Positions 12,183 through 24,900 of a stretch of 64,000 nt of DNA are shown one piece after another. Positions within the stretch are counted from its first letter, which is position 1. Every line of letters starts with the position of its first letter. Both the position numbers and the translations under genes were made by a program. The notes under the pieces are model-generated. The model saw nothing but the letters and a program-made list of their open reading frames with translations, ran no database searches and was not told where the DNA came from. Source of the DNA: Uranotaenia lowii (lineage: Eukaryota; Arthropoda; Insecta; Diptera; Culicidae); assembly GCF_029784155.1 (NCBI RefSeq), contig NC_073693.1:28932343-28996342 (forward strand). The letters are read 5' to 3'.

Positions 12183-12395
12183 ACGTGGTGAACACTGGTT
12201 GAGGTAGTGCCACCTCTATCCCGGTCCTACTTCTCCTAAATAATAAAATGTTGCGGGGTAGAGTATGGTGTACGTTAATAAGCTTTCCTTCCAAAAATGC
12301 TCTCTCGCTCTTTTCAACATTTGTCAATTTTCTCCTAACTTTTCTATCCATCTTTATCAATTTTCAACTCTGATATTCTTTCTCCAAGAATATAC
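12183..12395 (-). mobile_element. Partial copy of the fold-back/MITE family
   Basis: Homologous to the right half of the fold-back element at 5727-6163: it shares TAGTGCCACCTCTATCCCGG, the TATGGTGTACGTTAATAAG stretch and TCTATCCATCTTTATCAATT. It begins with GTGGTGAACAC, which the copy at 49405-49731 also has near its right end. Moderately diverged. The left arm is missing, so this is a truncated or non-fold-back copy. No flanking duplication was found. Confidence 0.75.
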
Positions 12396-13225
12396 AAAAA
12401 GTCTACAAGCTTCTGCACTGGACGCTATTTCGAAAACCACTTAACAGATTGTCACCAAATTTTGCACACGTACATTTCTAGGTAGGTTCACTTAAAATTT
12501 TATCAATCTCCATTCATGCATTCAAAAATTATTTTAAAAACAGAGTTTTGCATTTTTTTCGAGTACACTCCCTATTTTGATCTTTGTGATCTTATGATTT
12601 TTTTACTCGGAGAGCCGGAGATATTAAAATAGAATTTTAAGTACCACACTTCAAACCAACATTATTTAACCAGGATGCAGGCAGAGGTGACCTCGCATCA
12701 TAGCAAAATTTCGGATGCGGAGGACCGAGGCGTCGGTCCTGAAACACAAAACCATTCTTTCATACTTTTTCTTTATTTTTCAATCTAACTATTGACCGCG
12801 AGGACGTGGCCGGCGACGTTATTGATGTTTATAGAGAAAGCATCAGTCAATCCGAGGTACGAGGTCAAGGTTTAAAAAGATGCAAAAAAAATACGTTGAG
12901 TTACGTTGATAAAGCATTTCAGGTTCAACTTAAACCGTTGAATTGGTGTAAGTAGTCAATCAAGCAAAACTAAGCTAAGCTAAAACTAAAACAAAAAAAT
13001 ATGAATGTGAGTGCGGTGCCAAAACTCGAGCCTTTTTTCCTGCGTCAGTTTAAAACTGAACAAAAATGTATAAAATATGGTTGTTCTAGTTCTGCGACTT
13101 TTTGAATGACTGATTTTCATTTCAACATCTTTGATGGGCTTGGGATTGAGATTTCTGTCTTATTTGTGAATTTATAATGCCAATCGAATTTGTTTAGTAT
13201 TTATGCAGGTTCTACAGATTGCAGA
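12396..13225. other. No gene recognised
   Basis: AT-rich non-coding sequence. A short GC-richer patch near 12715-12740 has the imperfect palindrome GACCGAGGCGTCGGTC. A cluster of CTAAGCTAAAACTAAAAC repeats lies near 12968-12995. Nothing else can be supported. Confidence 0.5.
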
Positions 13226-13410
13226 AACAAATTGAACTAAAGATATAAAGAGCGAAGAAGTTTTTGGCAGCAGGTTCAATGTTTTTCGAAGTGACCGCGA
13301 TTTCGAATCAACTGACAAAGAGTCTGGTGGTGGTGTACTTATCGCAATCGGATGGCACTTTTTCCTCTAAACTGCTTCCTAGCAGTAAATACGCCGAGTA
13401 TGAAGATTTT

Positions 13411-13838
13411 TTTTAAATTTAGATTATTTGAAACGGCTCCTACCGTAAGTTTTAATGAGCCAAACTCTTGTTTCTGTTTTTACAATTCATTATTTTAACT
13501 TAGTATAGTTGAAGAAAAATGAATAAAGAAAAGGGAAAAGGAATTTATACACAAAGATCTATAGATTTAAGGTAAAGGTATAATTCGAACATGTAATCTA
13601 CGTCTACCGCAGCCAACACATCCCTCACTGGAACGATAGATGGTTTCCCTCGGGCCCGGAGGGAGTCTATTAAGTTCGCTCTGGCGATAAGGTGGTCCTC
13701 ACAAGACCAAACAAGATGCTCGACATCATGGTAACCCTGGCCACAACCACAAAAATTGCTGCTAGCGAGATTTACACGAAAGAGTAACGCGTCTAAGGAA
13801 CAATGATTGGACATGAGACGGGAAAATGTTTGGGTTAA
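13411..13838 (-). mobile_element. 5'-truncated LINE inserted inside another LINE
   Basis: The minus-strand frame ending at 13545 encodes FSRLMSNH, GYHDVEHLVWSCEDH, RANLIDSLRARGKP and a VDYMFELYLYLKSIDL tail. This matches, nearly residue for residue, the last 80 or so codons of the LINE at 49732-55611. Its 3' untranslated part also matches (GAGTTTGGCTC and GAGCCGTTTCAAATAA on the minus strand) and ends in oligo-A at about 13411. It splits the endonuclease region of the plus-strand LINE, so it is a later, severely 5'-truncated insertion of the 49.7-kb family or a close relative. The target duplication is not clear. Confidence 0.82.
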
Positions 13839-15328
13839 AATTATGATTAACGAAGAAATACATTTTTTTGTATCTGTGTACTTCCCTCCAGATATGGCTA
13901 AAAAAAGTTTCATATGAAAAATTTTTCCGGACTGCTGAAACCATAATTGAATCATTGAAACCTGAGACTAAAATACACATTTATGGTGATTTTAACCAGA
14001 ATTCAATTGATTTTAATTGAAGATGTTGAAAACCAATCTATATTGCAACCGGTTTTAGGTGAGAATGTAAAATTACATTTCATTTTTGATAAAATGAGTG
14101 AACTGGGATTTCATCAAATTAATCATGTTCGCAACCAGCAAAACCGCTTTTTAGACCTATTGTTTACCAACTACACTGAAGATTTTTGTATTGATGAAGC
14201 TGCGGATTTATTATGGAAAAACGAAAAATGTCATACTGCCATAGAGTATTCACTTTTTACTGATCTCTACAGACAGCGCCATTGTGATGCCGATTTTGAA
14301 CTCGTATACGATTTAAAACACCTGAATTATTCTGATTTTGATATGCGTTTCAATAATATTAATTGGCAAAATCTTTTGAAAGATGAATCAGATATGAATG
14401 TAGCTGCTGGTTTATTTAGTAGCTATCTATATACAATTATTGGCGAACTCGTGCCTAAGAGAAAGAAAAGAATACTGACAAGCTATAAACATCCAGCATG
14501 GTACACACGTGATATAAAACAACTCAAAAATAAAAAAGCAAAAAGCACATAAAGCCTAAAACAAAAATAAAAATTCGCACAATCTGAACGCATACAAAGA
14601 AATTTGCAGAATACTTGGTGTAAAAATATCCCTATCTTATAACAGTTACAACGCAAGAGTAGAGAGCAATATTAAATCCGATCCTAAAACCATTTTTAGC
14701 TATGCAAATGAAAAAATGAAAACATCTAATTTTCCATCACTTATGCAGTTTCAAGACTTTGATGAATCTGGCAGTGAGAGATTTGTAACCAGTTTGCTCT
14801 TTTTTTCAAAATATTTTCAAAAACTCTAATGCTTCTCCAGACTTAAATTAATTTTCCTATCTTCCTGAGCGAGTAAATGACGTAGGTGTTGAAAATATTA
14901 CTGACCAAGAAAATTTAGGTTCCCTTAATAGCCTTGATGACAAAAAGGACCAGGCCCTGATCAAATACCTCCACTATTACTTAAAAAATTTGCTACTTTA
15001 TTTGTTAATCCACTATTTTGGCTTTTCAATTTATCTCTTAAATCAGGAGTCTCTCCGATAGCCTGGAAAAAGTCATTTTTAATCCCAATAATTAAATCTG
15101 GTAAACGATCAGATATAAAAAATTATCGAGGAATTGCTATTATCTCATGCATCCCAAAGATGTTTGAGGCGATCGTGAATCAAAAGATGTTCAATCAAGT
15201 AAAAAATCGCATCTCCAATTACCAACATGGCTTTTTCAAAAGTAGATCAACATCTACCAACCTATTAGAATTTGTGAACTTCTCGCTAGGAGCAATGGAC
15301 AGGTGTAATTTTGTAGAAACTTTATTTC

Positions 15329-15562
15329 TCGCGTGAGCTTTCATTACGTCGTATGAAACAACTAAGAGTTCACAGAAAAGTGCTGCAAAAGTTATCCAAA
15401 CAACTTTAAGATTTGTGATCCACATATAGAATATGTTGTCCAGGCTACAACTATTCTATATGGAAAAAAGTTTCGACTAGTTTATGTCAGTTTTAGCATT
15501 TTTTCATTATAAAACTGTTTGTTTACATTTTGTTTCATACGACGTAATGAAAGCTCACGCGA
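15329..15562. mobile_element. 234-bp element with perfect 31-bp terminal inverted repeats
   Basis: The left end TCGCGTGAGCTTTCATTACG and its next 11 bases are exactly complemented at the right end (15532-15562), giving perfect 31-bp TIRs. No coding capacity. It sits within the reverse transcriptase of the decayed LINE, between the STNLLEFVNFSLGAMD region and the DFSKAFDRVD motif. The flanks suggest a TA or slightly longer AT-rich target duplication, but this is ambiguous. A second, truncated copy lies at 45387-45567. Confidence 0.88.
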
Positions 15563-16560
15563 AATATACAGATTTTAGTAAGGCGTTTGATAGAGTTGAC
15601 ATTTCATTGCTACTTTTTAAACTAAAACGTATGGGATTATCAACATCACTTATAAAATGGATTGAGTCATATTTGTCGGATCGAACGCAGGTAGTCCGTT
15701 TTAAAGGAAAAATCTCGACAGAAATACAGGTCACATCTGGTGTTCCACAAGGATCTCACTTGGGTCCTTTGTTATTTATAATTTTTGTTGACGATGTCAA
15801 TTTAGTATTAAATAGCGTCAAAGTACTCGTTTATGCCGACGATATGAAACTGTACATGGAGATACGTAACAGAATGGATATACAGCATTTTCAGGGCGAC
15901 ATTTGGTGTGAAAAAGTCAGCTGGCTATTAATATTAAAAAGTGCAATATTATATCTTACTCTAGAAAACAGAGCCATCATGATTTTAATTTTACTTTAGG
16001 GCAGCAGCAGATTGAAAGATGTAACAAAATAAGGGACCTAGTTGTAATACTGGACACCAAACTAACTTTCATTGAACATTTTAACACGATTATTAATAAA
16101 GCTTTCAGTATGTCAGGATTTATCAAAAGATTCTGTTATCACTTTAAGGACCCTTATACAATAAAAACACTGTTCATATCGTATGTAAGATCTATACTTG
16201 AATATTGTAGTGTAGTTTGGTGCCCGCATCAGCCCACTCATGTTAGAAGAATAGAATCGGTTCAAAAGCAATTTCTACTGTTTGCACTAAGAAAGCTGGG
16301 CTGGGGTTCCACTTTAATTCTTCCATCATATGAAGCACGATGCATGTTAATCATTACTAACGATATTATCTCCCAACGTGTAAAACCAGAATACTTGTTA
16401 GAAAACTTGAACTTTTACACAACCGAATTCCAGAAACATATTTCAAGCAGAGCCTCAACGAACCATGTACGCCAGCAACAAACCTGTAAACCAAATTATG
16501 AAAACTTTTAATCAATATTGTGTACACATTGACATTACCATGTAGAGAGCTGCAATAAGA

Positions 16561-17349
16561 AAAGTGTTAAATAGAAGACATTTACAAAATAGTGGTTAAG
16601 ACAATTCGGAGATCCGGTTCGATTCAAGTGCTGGTTATGGCACTTTATCTCGAAAGATCCATGTCTAACTGATTGAAATCATTTTAAAGAATAAATTGAA
16701 AAAACATATTCAAAAATATCGGTTGAAATAACGTCAGTTATTTGTTAAGAAGAAAACTATTGTTGTTGTCCAATTTGTTGTCAAGTGAGAATATTTTAAT
16801 TTAATGGATAAAAATACCTGTAATGATCAGAAAAAGATGTATAAATAAAAAAAAAATAAAACAATGAAAATAAATAAAACAAACATGCGACAATACTGGA
16901 AAAGAACCTACACAAAAACACAAATAAAAAAATTAAACCCAGCGTTCAGTTAGGAGTGAAATTATTTAAGGATCTATGTAGTTCTGATTTAACACATGCT
17001 AAGCGCAATTTTTATGATACGAATGCTTAGAATAAGCATTTTTAATAACCTTAATTTTTAGTTCTAGATTTTAAAAGAGAGTTCTTATTTGTATGAATTT
17101 CGAATTTTTGAAACGCCATATCATCAAAATTTGGAGCAAACATGTTTCGATTTACGTGAGATATAATGTTCCGATTTGTGTGTAAGGAATTTATAAAGTT
17201 ACACATCTGATTTTTTTTTTCATCAAACAGTCGGGTAATTCATTTTTGCTTAAAGTTATAAGAAAACGAAAAAAAAAATCATGATTGTTTAAAAATCAGA
17301 AACTCATGGATGATATACATCGAGTAATAGATTGTTGGTCGAAAAACAA
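16561..17349. other. AT-rich, no gene recognised
   Basis: Very AT-rich sequence with oligo-A clusters at 16845-16935. The first part may be LINE 3' untranslated region. No coding signal. Confidence 0.5.
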
Positions 17350-18392
17350 TTAGTGGTATGAATAAGGTTTAGTAATTGCTTCGGTAGCTTTTACTTTGCT
17401 CGAAATCAAGCAAAGCAAAAGCCCAAAGCATTTGCTTAGTTTGGTATGAATAAACATTTGCTTAGCAGATGTGTACTAAAGTCTTAGAACATAGCTTTTG
17501 CTTCAAAAAAAAAGAGCTATCCAACCAGCAGAATCTGAAATTTTCTAAAGTAAAATGAAAGAAGACAATAAAAAAAATGAAAAGCACGACTAAAATAGCC
17601 ATGAAATCGACGGTGCGGGTGGTGGGTGTAAGAACGATCGGAAAAATTTAAGTCAATACATGCTCGTATGTTGATGTTTAAAGAAAATTGAATATTGTCA
17701 AACAAAAAATGGCCTAGCTTTTTAACATTTATCATAAGCTCTCCCACACGTTCTCGGATCGGGATAATCCGATATATAAAAAAAAATAGGCAATAGGCGT
17801 GCATCTTAACTTAAGATGTTTTTTTAAATCATTGAATTATAAAAAATCATATAAATTTGGGAGATCTGAATTATGTTTTAAATTATTACAACTTTCTTCC
17901 AACTTCAAGCCGATTGGGACTTCTTCCACTGTAGCCGGATTTTTTTAATTTGAAATATTTACTAATTGATTTGTTTTGTTTCATCTTAGACGAATCATTT
18001 CATACAACAACAGGAATATGAAAAAAGTTGGGTTATCACTTCGACTGTTCTTTATCTATGTTGAAAATGCCTTTTTAAATTGTATTGCAGTGTAATATTG
18101 CTAATTTTATAAATTCATGACGTTGTTGAAGAATTTGTTTATTGGAAAAGTCTGTTACCAAGCATGCTTAGAAAATAAAGTAATTGCTAGGAGATTTCTC
18201 GAGCGATTGCTTCAGATTTGGGCTTTATTCATACCAAACTAGCTTGTTCTAAAAGTAAAATCTCCTGACTGAGAAAACAGCTGTCAGAAAAAACTTTATT
18301 CATATCAACCGAAGCAATTGCTTTCTGCGACTGCTCGAATGCTCGATTTAGTTTAGCAAAAGCAATTGCTAGGGTTTTTTCATACCACCTAA
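17350..18392. mobile_element. TIR element of about 1 kb with subterminal GGTATGAATAA repeats
   Basis: The left end reads TTAGTGGTATGAATAA and the right end, on the other strand, TTAGGTGGTATGAAAAA. Inverted similarity continues inward for 60 bp or more (TAG-AATTGCTTCGG and CTAGCAATTGCTT). The subterminal motif TGGTATGAATAAA recurs at 17353 and 17441 and inverted at 18225, 18297 and 18373. The small minus-strand frames at 17517-17804 and 18229-18486 show no transposase motif. I read it as a non-autonomous DNA transposon of unassigned superfamily. Confidence 0.7.
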
Positions 18393-18989
18393 TATTTCTT
18401 TTGTGAACATTCGCTCTTAACAATAATGAAAATAGCTGGTTTTGATCCAAGTTGTTGAGGTCTCCCTTTTCAAGTTGAGTCAGCAAAAATTAAGCGACTA
18501 TATTTCAGTCTGTCTAAGTTATCCAAAAGTGAATTTTTAGAAGCATCGTTCCACCATCTGGCTACCCTATCAAGCTAAAAACGTATGCTTTAACAAACAG
18601 CTAAACGTGAAAATAAACACGCACTCCACACTTGATGCAATTGTTGTTTGCCCTAATGTTGTTTGGAAAGCAACACAGTAGGACAAGTGACTGGCTCTGC
18701 ATTCTTTAAAGCATCATTCCGGATGTTCAGGCCGGTCAGTAGCAGAAGCCAGAATTGGATGATGAGTTGCTAAATGGCAATCTAATTAATCGCTACGCGC
18801 CATCTTCGGAACATCGTCGTTCAATTGTCGACCGATTGATGAAGTGCTAATTAGAGGCGATACAATTGCTTTCGTGTTTCCTCCCGAACTTAGTTTAAAT
18901 CGCCAGCTTTACAACAACCCTTGACTCTTTGTGGTGGACCTCTTGAATTAAACAGAAACCTTTTTCCTATTTTCTTTTCTCAATTCCAG
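18393..18989. other. Intron of pipe, 5' side
   Basis: No separate gene or element. The last 30 bases form a good 3' splice site: a pyrimidine-rich tract followed by CAATTCCAG, ending at 18989. Confidence 0.6.
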
Positions 18990-21900
18990 ATGCAAAATCT
19001 CCGGGCACTTGACGTTAATAACACCGCCCGCTCTCAGGCGCCAATCGTGTTCTTCAATCGGGTACCGAAAGTGGGCAGCCAAACCTTTATGGAACTTTTG
19101 CGGCGCCTAGCGATGCGTAACGAGTACACCTTTCACCGGGATGTGGTTCAGCGTTTGGAGGTGATCCGATTGACCCCTGATCGGCAGCAGGAGCTGGCCC
19201 AGATGATCACGGAACTGCCGATGCCTTCGGTTTACGTGAAGCATGTCTGCTACACCAATTTCACCCGCTTCAATATGCCGATGCCAATCTACGTCAATAT
19301 GGTGCGAGATCCGGTCGAAAGGGTCATCAGTTGGTACTACTACGTTCGAGCTCCCTGGTATTATGTGGAACGGAAACAGGCTTTCCCGGATCTACCGTTG
19401 CCGGATCCCCGCTGGCTGAAGAAGGATTTCGAAACTTGTGTGCTGCAGGGTGATCCGGAATGTACCTATGCCCAGAATGCCGTCCACGAGGGCATCGGAG
19501 ATCACCGTAGGCAGTCGCTGTTCTTCTGTGGTCACGAGGAGGAGTGTTTGTGAGTATTTTTAGTTTTTAGCGATTCACTACAGAACTGATAAAAATTTAT
19601 TCAAAATTAAATTTAATTTTTCTCTATTTTTTAACGAAAATTTTTTTATTGAAATTGAATCTATCAGAAAAGGTTAGTTTGTCAGAGAAATATACTGCCT
19701 TTTTTCTCGGCTATCACAAGACAAGGTAGGTACATGGTTTCATATAATCACTTACGGCTCACATGCAACAAGATTCTCCTTCGGCCTTGCTTGCCAGTGG
19801 CAAGGTAAACCAAACGAGAGCGCTCCTTGGTTTCGAGACGAAGAGGAAGGCGATTTGACGGTTGTTGATGGAATGAGCACTGATGCTCCGTTGCTGAAGG
19901 AGCATCTCTGGCGCAGCTGAAGGGATGCACCTGCATTTGCCGCCTTAGCTGCGGAGAGCGCCGAAGAGGTTCCACGGTCCTTGCCGCGGCTGTTGATCCT
20001 GTTGTCTCCGATAAAAGTTTATCAGATGAAACGGGAAATTAGGTCCAATCCAAATCAATTTTGGAAATTTGTCAACTCGGAAAAGAAGAATAAAAGAAAA
20101 ATTACGAACGTGAAGTATCAAAAGATTCGAAACAATATGTTGATGGGCTGTCGGGTTTTTTCAAAAATAAGTTCGATACAGTGGGCCAAATCTGGTCGAA
20201 CAAGTTGGTTTATTTTTGATTGGGGTTGGGTTTTTTAGCTGTATTTTTGCTCAAATCACACCATAATAAAAGTTCTAAAAATCAACTGTAACAGGTTATG
20301 ATCAGAACTAAGCTGGAAGTAAATAATTCAAAATGCGCAGCAATATCTTTTACAAGAAGCAGTACACCGATCCAGTTTATGTATTCCCTAAGTGGCGAAA
20401 ATATTGCAAGAGTTACCTGTGTTAAGGATTTAGGCATCAAATTGGATTCTGGATTGAGCTTCAGGGATCACATCAGCAGTGTAGTAGCAGATGGGCTTGC
20501 TTTGTTCGGAGTCGTGAGACGTTTCGCTTATACGTTAGCTTAGTGCGATCGAGGTTCGATTTCGCGAGTACAGTTTGGTGGCCTATGTAACAAACACACA
20601 TAAAACGAATGGAAGCTGTTCAGAAGCGTTTCGTAAAATTTGCAATGAGGAATCTTGCCTGGGGAGTGAGTTTACCGGAATATGTACATTTATGTTACCT
20701 GCTGGATTTGGATCTGTTAGAAAGTCGGCACCGCATAAATGATTTAAATGGTTTAACGTCGGCTTTGCTGAATCCGCGTTTGGTACGCAGAAGCTACTGT
20801 TGATTGCCGTGATAAACGACCTTGTCGTAACCGACTTCGTCGTGGATGGAGACTTTTGAGGTCAGTGGATGCCACAGACGCTACCCAAGGCCCTGCCTTG
20901 TCCGATCTTATTGTAGGCCCACCTGGATTCTGGAAGCAGTACAGGCGGCTTTCAACTACTGCGGACTGTTCTGGCAATTACTTACTGACACCGAAACCTG
21001 TACGCATTGCACGCGGTTTGCGCCTCCTGCGGTGGTTTCTGAACCGGTATCTTGTGAGCGGCAGTTGCCACTTCTCGCGGCACCAGACCCTGCCGTGTCC
21101 GGATGTTACCTGAGGACCACTTGAACACAGCTGTGTTGTCAGAAAACACCCGGATCTGCGCACCGCACCAGCCGTAATGTCTTAGTTTTTCCACCACTGC
21201 CAGAGAACAGGTTGAGCTGTCGGAATTCCTGCCCGACCGCCGTGGTAGCCACTGTTGAACCGGATGAGGACGTGAGACAGCAGCTGTGCTGCCAGAGGTC
21301 GCTACTGTGCTTGTCGGTATTGCCAACACCGCTGTCGTGCGTTATCGGAACTTTGGATTTGACCTGGATCTTCGTTTGGTAACAGAGAAGAAGACGCTCG
21401 AGAATGTGAACGTTTTTTCCGTAAGATGTCCGGATGCCTTCAGGAAAGAAAAGTAAACATAAAAAGGAAGAGCCCTGCAAATGTAGAAATTAGTCATCCG
21501 TCCGATGCGGATCAATTTGGGCATGATAGGGTTTAGATAGAGCAAACATGATGTAACTTGTTTTAGCGTGTATCCATGAGCATAAAAATAAAAACAGAAT
21601 CCCTTTGTACGTTGTAGAGTAAACACGTCGTTTTTATTACTGCTACAATCCGGCCGAAAGTACTATCGCGTAGTTCCTGGTTACAACAGTTATTGGCGAC
21701 GAGACGGAAGAATCAACGTGTGCCTACAGCAGGAATCTTCAATCAAGTCGGAATACTACACGGTTTCACGAAAACTCGAATTCCGGCAGCATCACCCAGA
21801 AAATTTCGGACGCATCATCATTTGGCCCCAAGGCGTAACACCAAAGCCGTTGACGTTGGATAAAGGGATTGCCATAACACACACCACGTTACACAGTGTG

Positions 21901-24900
21901 TTGTGGACTATTATTGCTGTTACCAAACACCACGATACACAAGGTGTTGGAAAAAAGTATTGTCATAACACACGCTACGTTACACAGTGTGTTATGGACT
22001 ATCATTGCTGTTAAACACCACGATACAATAGGTGTTGTACAAATACATTGACGTGAAGGCGACGTTTTTTTCTGGCGATACCAAAGTCATCGCATTCATC
22101 GCAAACGTCATTACTGCTGTTGTTGGGAACGTTGCTGCTGCTGCTACTAAACGATGGCCAACCTACAAGATCCTGCTGTTGATGCTGCTGCTGGGAGAGA
22201 AATGCTGGTGACTTCACCATCGAACCGTACGAAAAAAACAAAACGAAGTGGGCAAGATGGGTGAAGCGTCTTGAAGGAGCATTTCGAATTTTCAATGTTC
22301 CCGAAGAAAGGATGAAGGATTTTCTGCTATACTATATGGGCTCCTCCGCTTACGATTTGTTATGCGATCACATCACCCCAGCCGAACCGGAAGAAAAAAC
22401 GTACCAACAATTGGTTACGATACTTATTGCGTTTTTTGATCCCGAACCGTTGGAAATGGTTGAGGTTTGGAGATTCCGGTCATTGAATCAAATCGAGGGA
22501 GAATCCATTACGGAATTTATCACTACTCTGAAAAGGGAGGCCAAATTTTGCAAGTTCGAGAATTACTTGGCGAAGGAGCTCCGAAATCAGCTGGTGTTCG
22601 GCATACGTTCGGAAAGGATCCGAGCACGTCTGATCGAAGAAAGAGAATTAACCTTTGAACGAGCCAAGGACATTGCTATTTCCATGGAAGTATCCGGAGA
22701 AGGTGCCAGGGCGTTGGAGAAAAAGGTACATAGCGTTAACTACACCGAGCAGAAGGCGTTTCACCGAGGATTAGGAAATAAGGTAACTAACAAAGCTAAC
22801 ACTAAATACTGCTATAGATGCGGAGATGAAAATCATCTCGCAAGTACTTGCAAATATGTTGATGCTATTTGCAAATATTGTGGCAATAAAGGCCACCTTT
22901 ACAAAGTTTGTCTAAAGAAAGAATTAAATAATAAAAATAGTCGAATAAGAAAAGAAAAAAGTAAACTCCATACAAATATGATCGAAAAGGAGGATGATAA
23001 AGATTTGTCTTCGGAGAGTGGAGAATCAGATATAGATGAGGTTTGTGTCTTGGACATTTGTACTGTAAATCAAAAATCAAAATCCCTCTCGAAGATACTT
23101 TTGAAATTAAATACGAACAGAGTAGTTATTGAATATGAGGTAGACTGTGGATCGCCTGTTTCGGTAATGAGTTTGAGCGATAAGAAGACTTTTCTGACTG
23201 ACTTAAAATTACATCCAACGAATATTGAATTGAGGAGCTATTGAGGTAACAGAATTGAGGTATACGGATTTGTAAATGTAGAGGTACAGTACCAAAACAT
23301 AATCAGCTATTTACGTTTGTTTATTGTTGACACTAAACGACATCCATTGTTAGGTCGGGAATGGATGCGTGAAATACAAATCGATTGGAATAAATTAATT
23401 CGTAATTCATACTTCAGTGTAGATACTATTTCATTACGTGTTCCTCTAGCGGGAAATGTGAAGAATCTCATTGAGAGGTTTCCGAATGTGTTCGCTGACT
23501 CAGTTGGTACAATACGTAACATTCAAGCTTCTTTAGCCTTAAAACCGAATAGTAATCCGGTATTTTTGAAAGCTCGCACCTTGCCATTTTCTATTCGCGA
23601 TACCGTAGAACTCGAAATTCGTAACATGGTTAAAAACGGAATTCTAGTAAAAGTAAACCGAAGCTCTTGGGCCACGCCGGTGGTTCCCGTCGTGAAATCT
23701 ACTGGCCGTGTGCGTTTATGCGGCGATTATAAAGTAACCGTCAACAAGTGTCTCCACGTGGATGAGCACCCTTTACCTACGATCGATGAACTTTTCGCTA
23801 ACATGGCAGGGGGGAAAAAGTTCACAAAATTGGATCTTGCACAAGCTTATTATCTCACACTAACCACTCACCTAGGTTTATCTCAGCCAACGAGACTGAT
23901 GTATGGGATTTCGTCGGCCCCGGCTATATTTCCACGTGAAATTTCACAGGTTTTGGGAAATCTCTCCGGAGTTTCTGTTTTCTTAGATGATATCAAAATA
24001 ACGGATAATTAGATGAATATAATATGCGTGTGAATGTCTCCAAATGCGATTTTTTCGCGGATCGTATTAAATACTGTGGGTTTGTTATCGATCGCGACGG
24101 TATACGTAAAATAAAAAACAAGGTCGACGCGATACAAGAAATGCCGCGTCCAAACAATCGCGATCAAGTAAGAGCCTACGTTGGCCTTATAAATTATTAC
24201 GGTCGATTTATTAAAGATCTCAGCACACACATCTACCCTATTAATAATTTATTGAAGGAAAATGTTTCTTTCCATTGGGATGATAAATGTGAAACTGCTT
24301 TCCAATGGGTGAAAAGAGAAATGCAGTCAGACAATGTACTCGTGCATTACGACCCCTAGTTCTCGCGACAGATGCATCGCCTTATGGTGTCGGTGCTGTT
24401 CTGAGCCATCAGTTCACGGATGGAACAGAAAGGCCAATTCAATATGCCTCGCAAACCCTGAATAAAACTCAACAAAACTACATGCAAGTAGATAAAGAGG
24501 CTTACGCGATTATTTTCGGGGTAAAAATGTTTTACCAATATTTATACGGTCGTAAATTTATACTTGTTACAGATAATAAACCTGTTTCTCAGATCCTTGC
24601 GCCGAATAAAGGTCTTCCTACGTTATCCGCTCTTAGAATGCAGCATTACGCTGTTTTTATGGAATCGTTTGATTATGAGATTCGGTATCGGACTTCGAAA
24701 GCAAATGCTAACGCGGACGGCATGTCGCGCCTTCCTATCGTCGACACACGGAATAAGAATCGCGTTAAAGAAGTGGATATCGTCGAAATAAATCAGATTG
24801 AAACATTACCGGTTACGGTAGACGAACTTGCTGAATGTACACGGGAGGATGATAACGTACGGAATCTTTTACAAGGACTTAAGTTTGGGAGGATAATCGA

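Larger units (their letters stand above)
13226..16560 (+). mobile_element. Decayed Jockey-like LINE with nested insertions
   Basis: Pieces of one non-LTR retrotransposon can be read in order on the plus strand. The apurinic-type endonuclease starts with a Val-Phe-Arg-Ser-Asp-Arg motif and GGGVLIAI (13240-13350), is interrupted, then resumes with VYFPPDM at about 13872 and runs on through YGDFN (13983) to LDLLFTNY near 14150-14170. The reverse transcriptase follows: WKKSFLIPI (15065), NYRGIAI (15120), YQHGFFKSRSTSTNL (15220), then, after another interruption, DFSKAFDRVD (15572), SGVPQGSHLGPLLF (15733) and YADD (15833). The C-terminal part reaches 16511. Several frameshifts and stops make it dead. 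The 5' end is truncated; an A-rich stretch up to about 16900 may be its 3' tail. Confidence 0.85.

Noticed and set aside
18921..18989. Start of the pipe frame at the upstream ATG 18921
   Set aside because: The strong acceptor ending at 18989 and the family alignment show that this part is intron; the frame is open there by chance.
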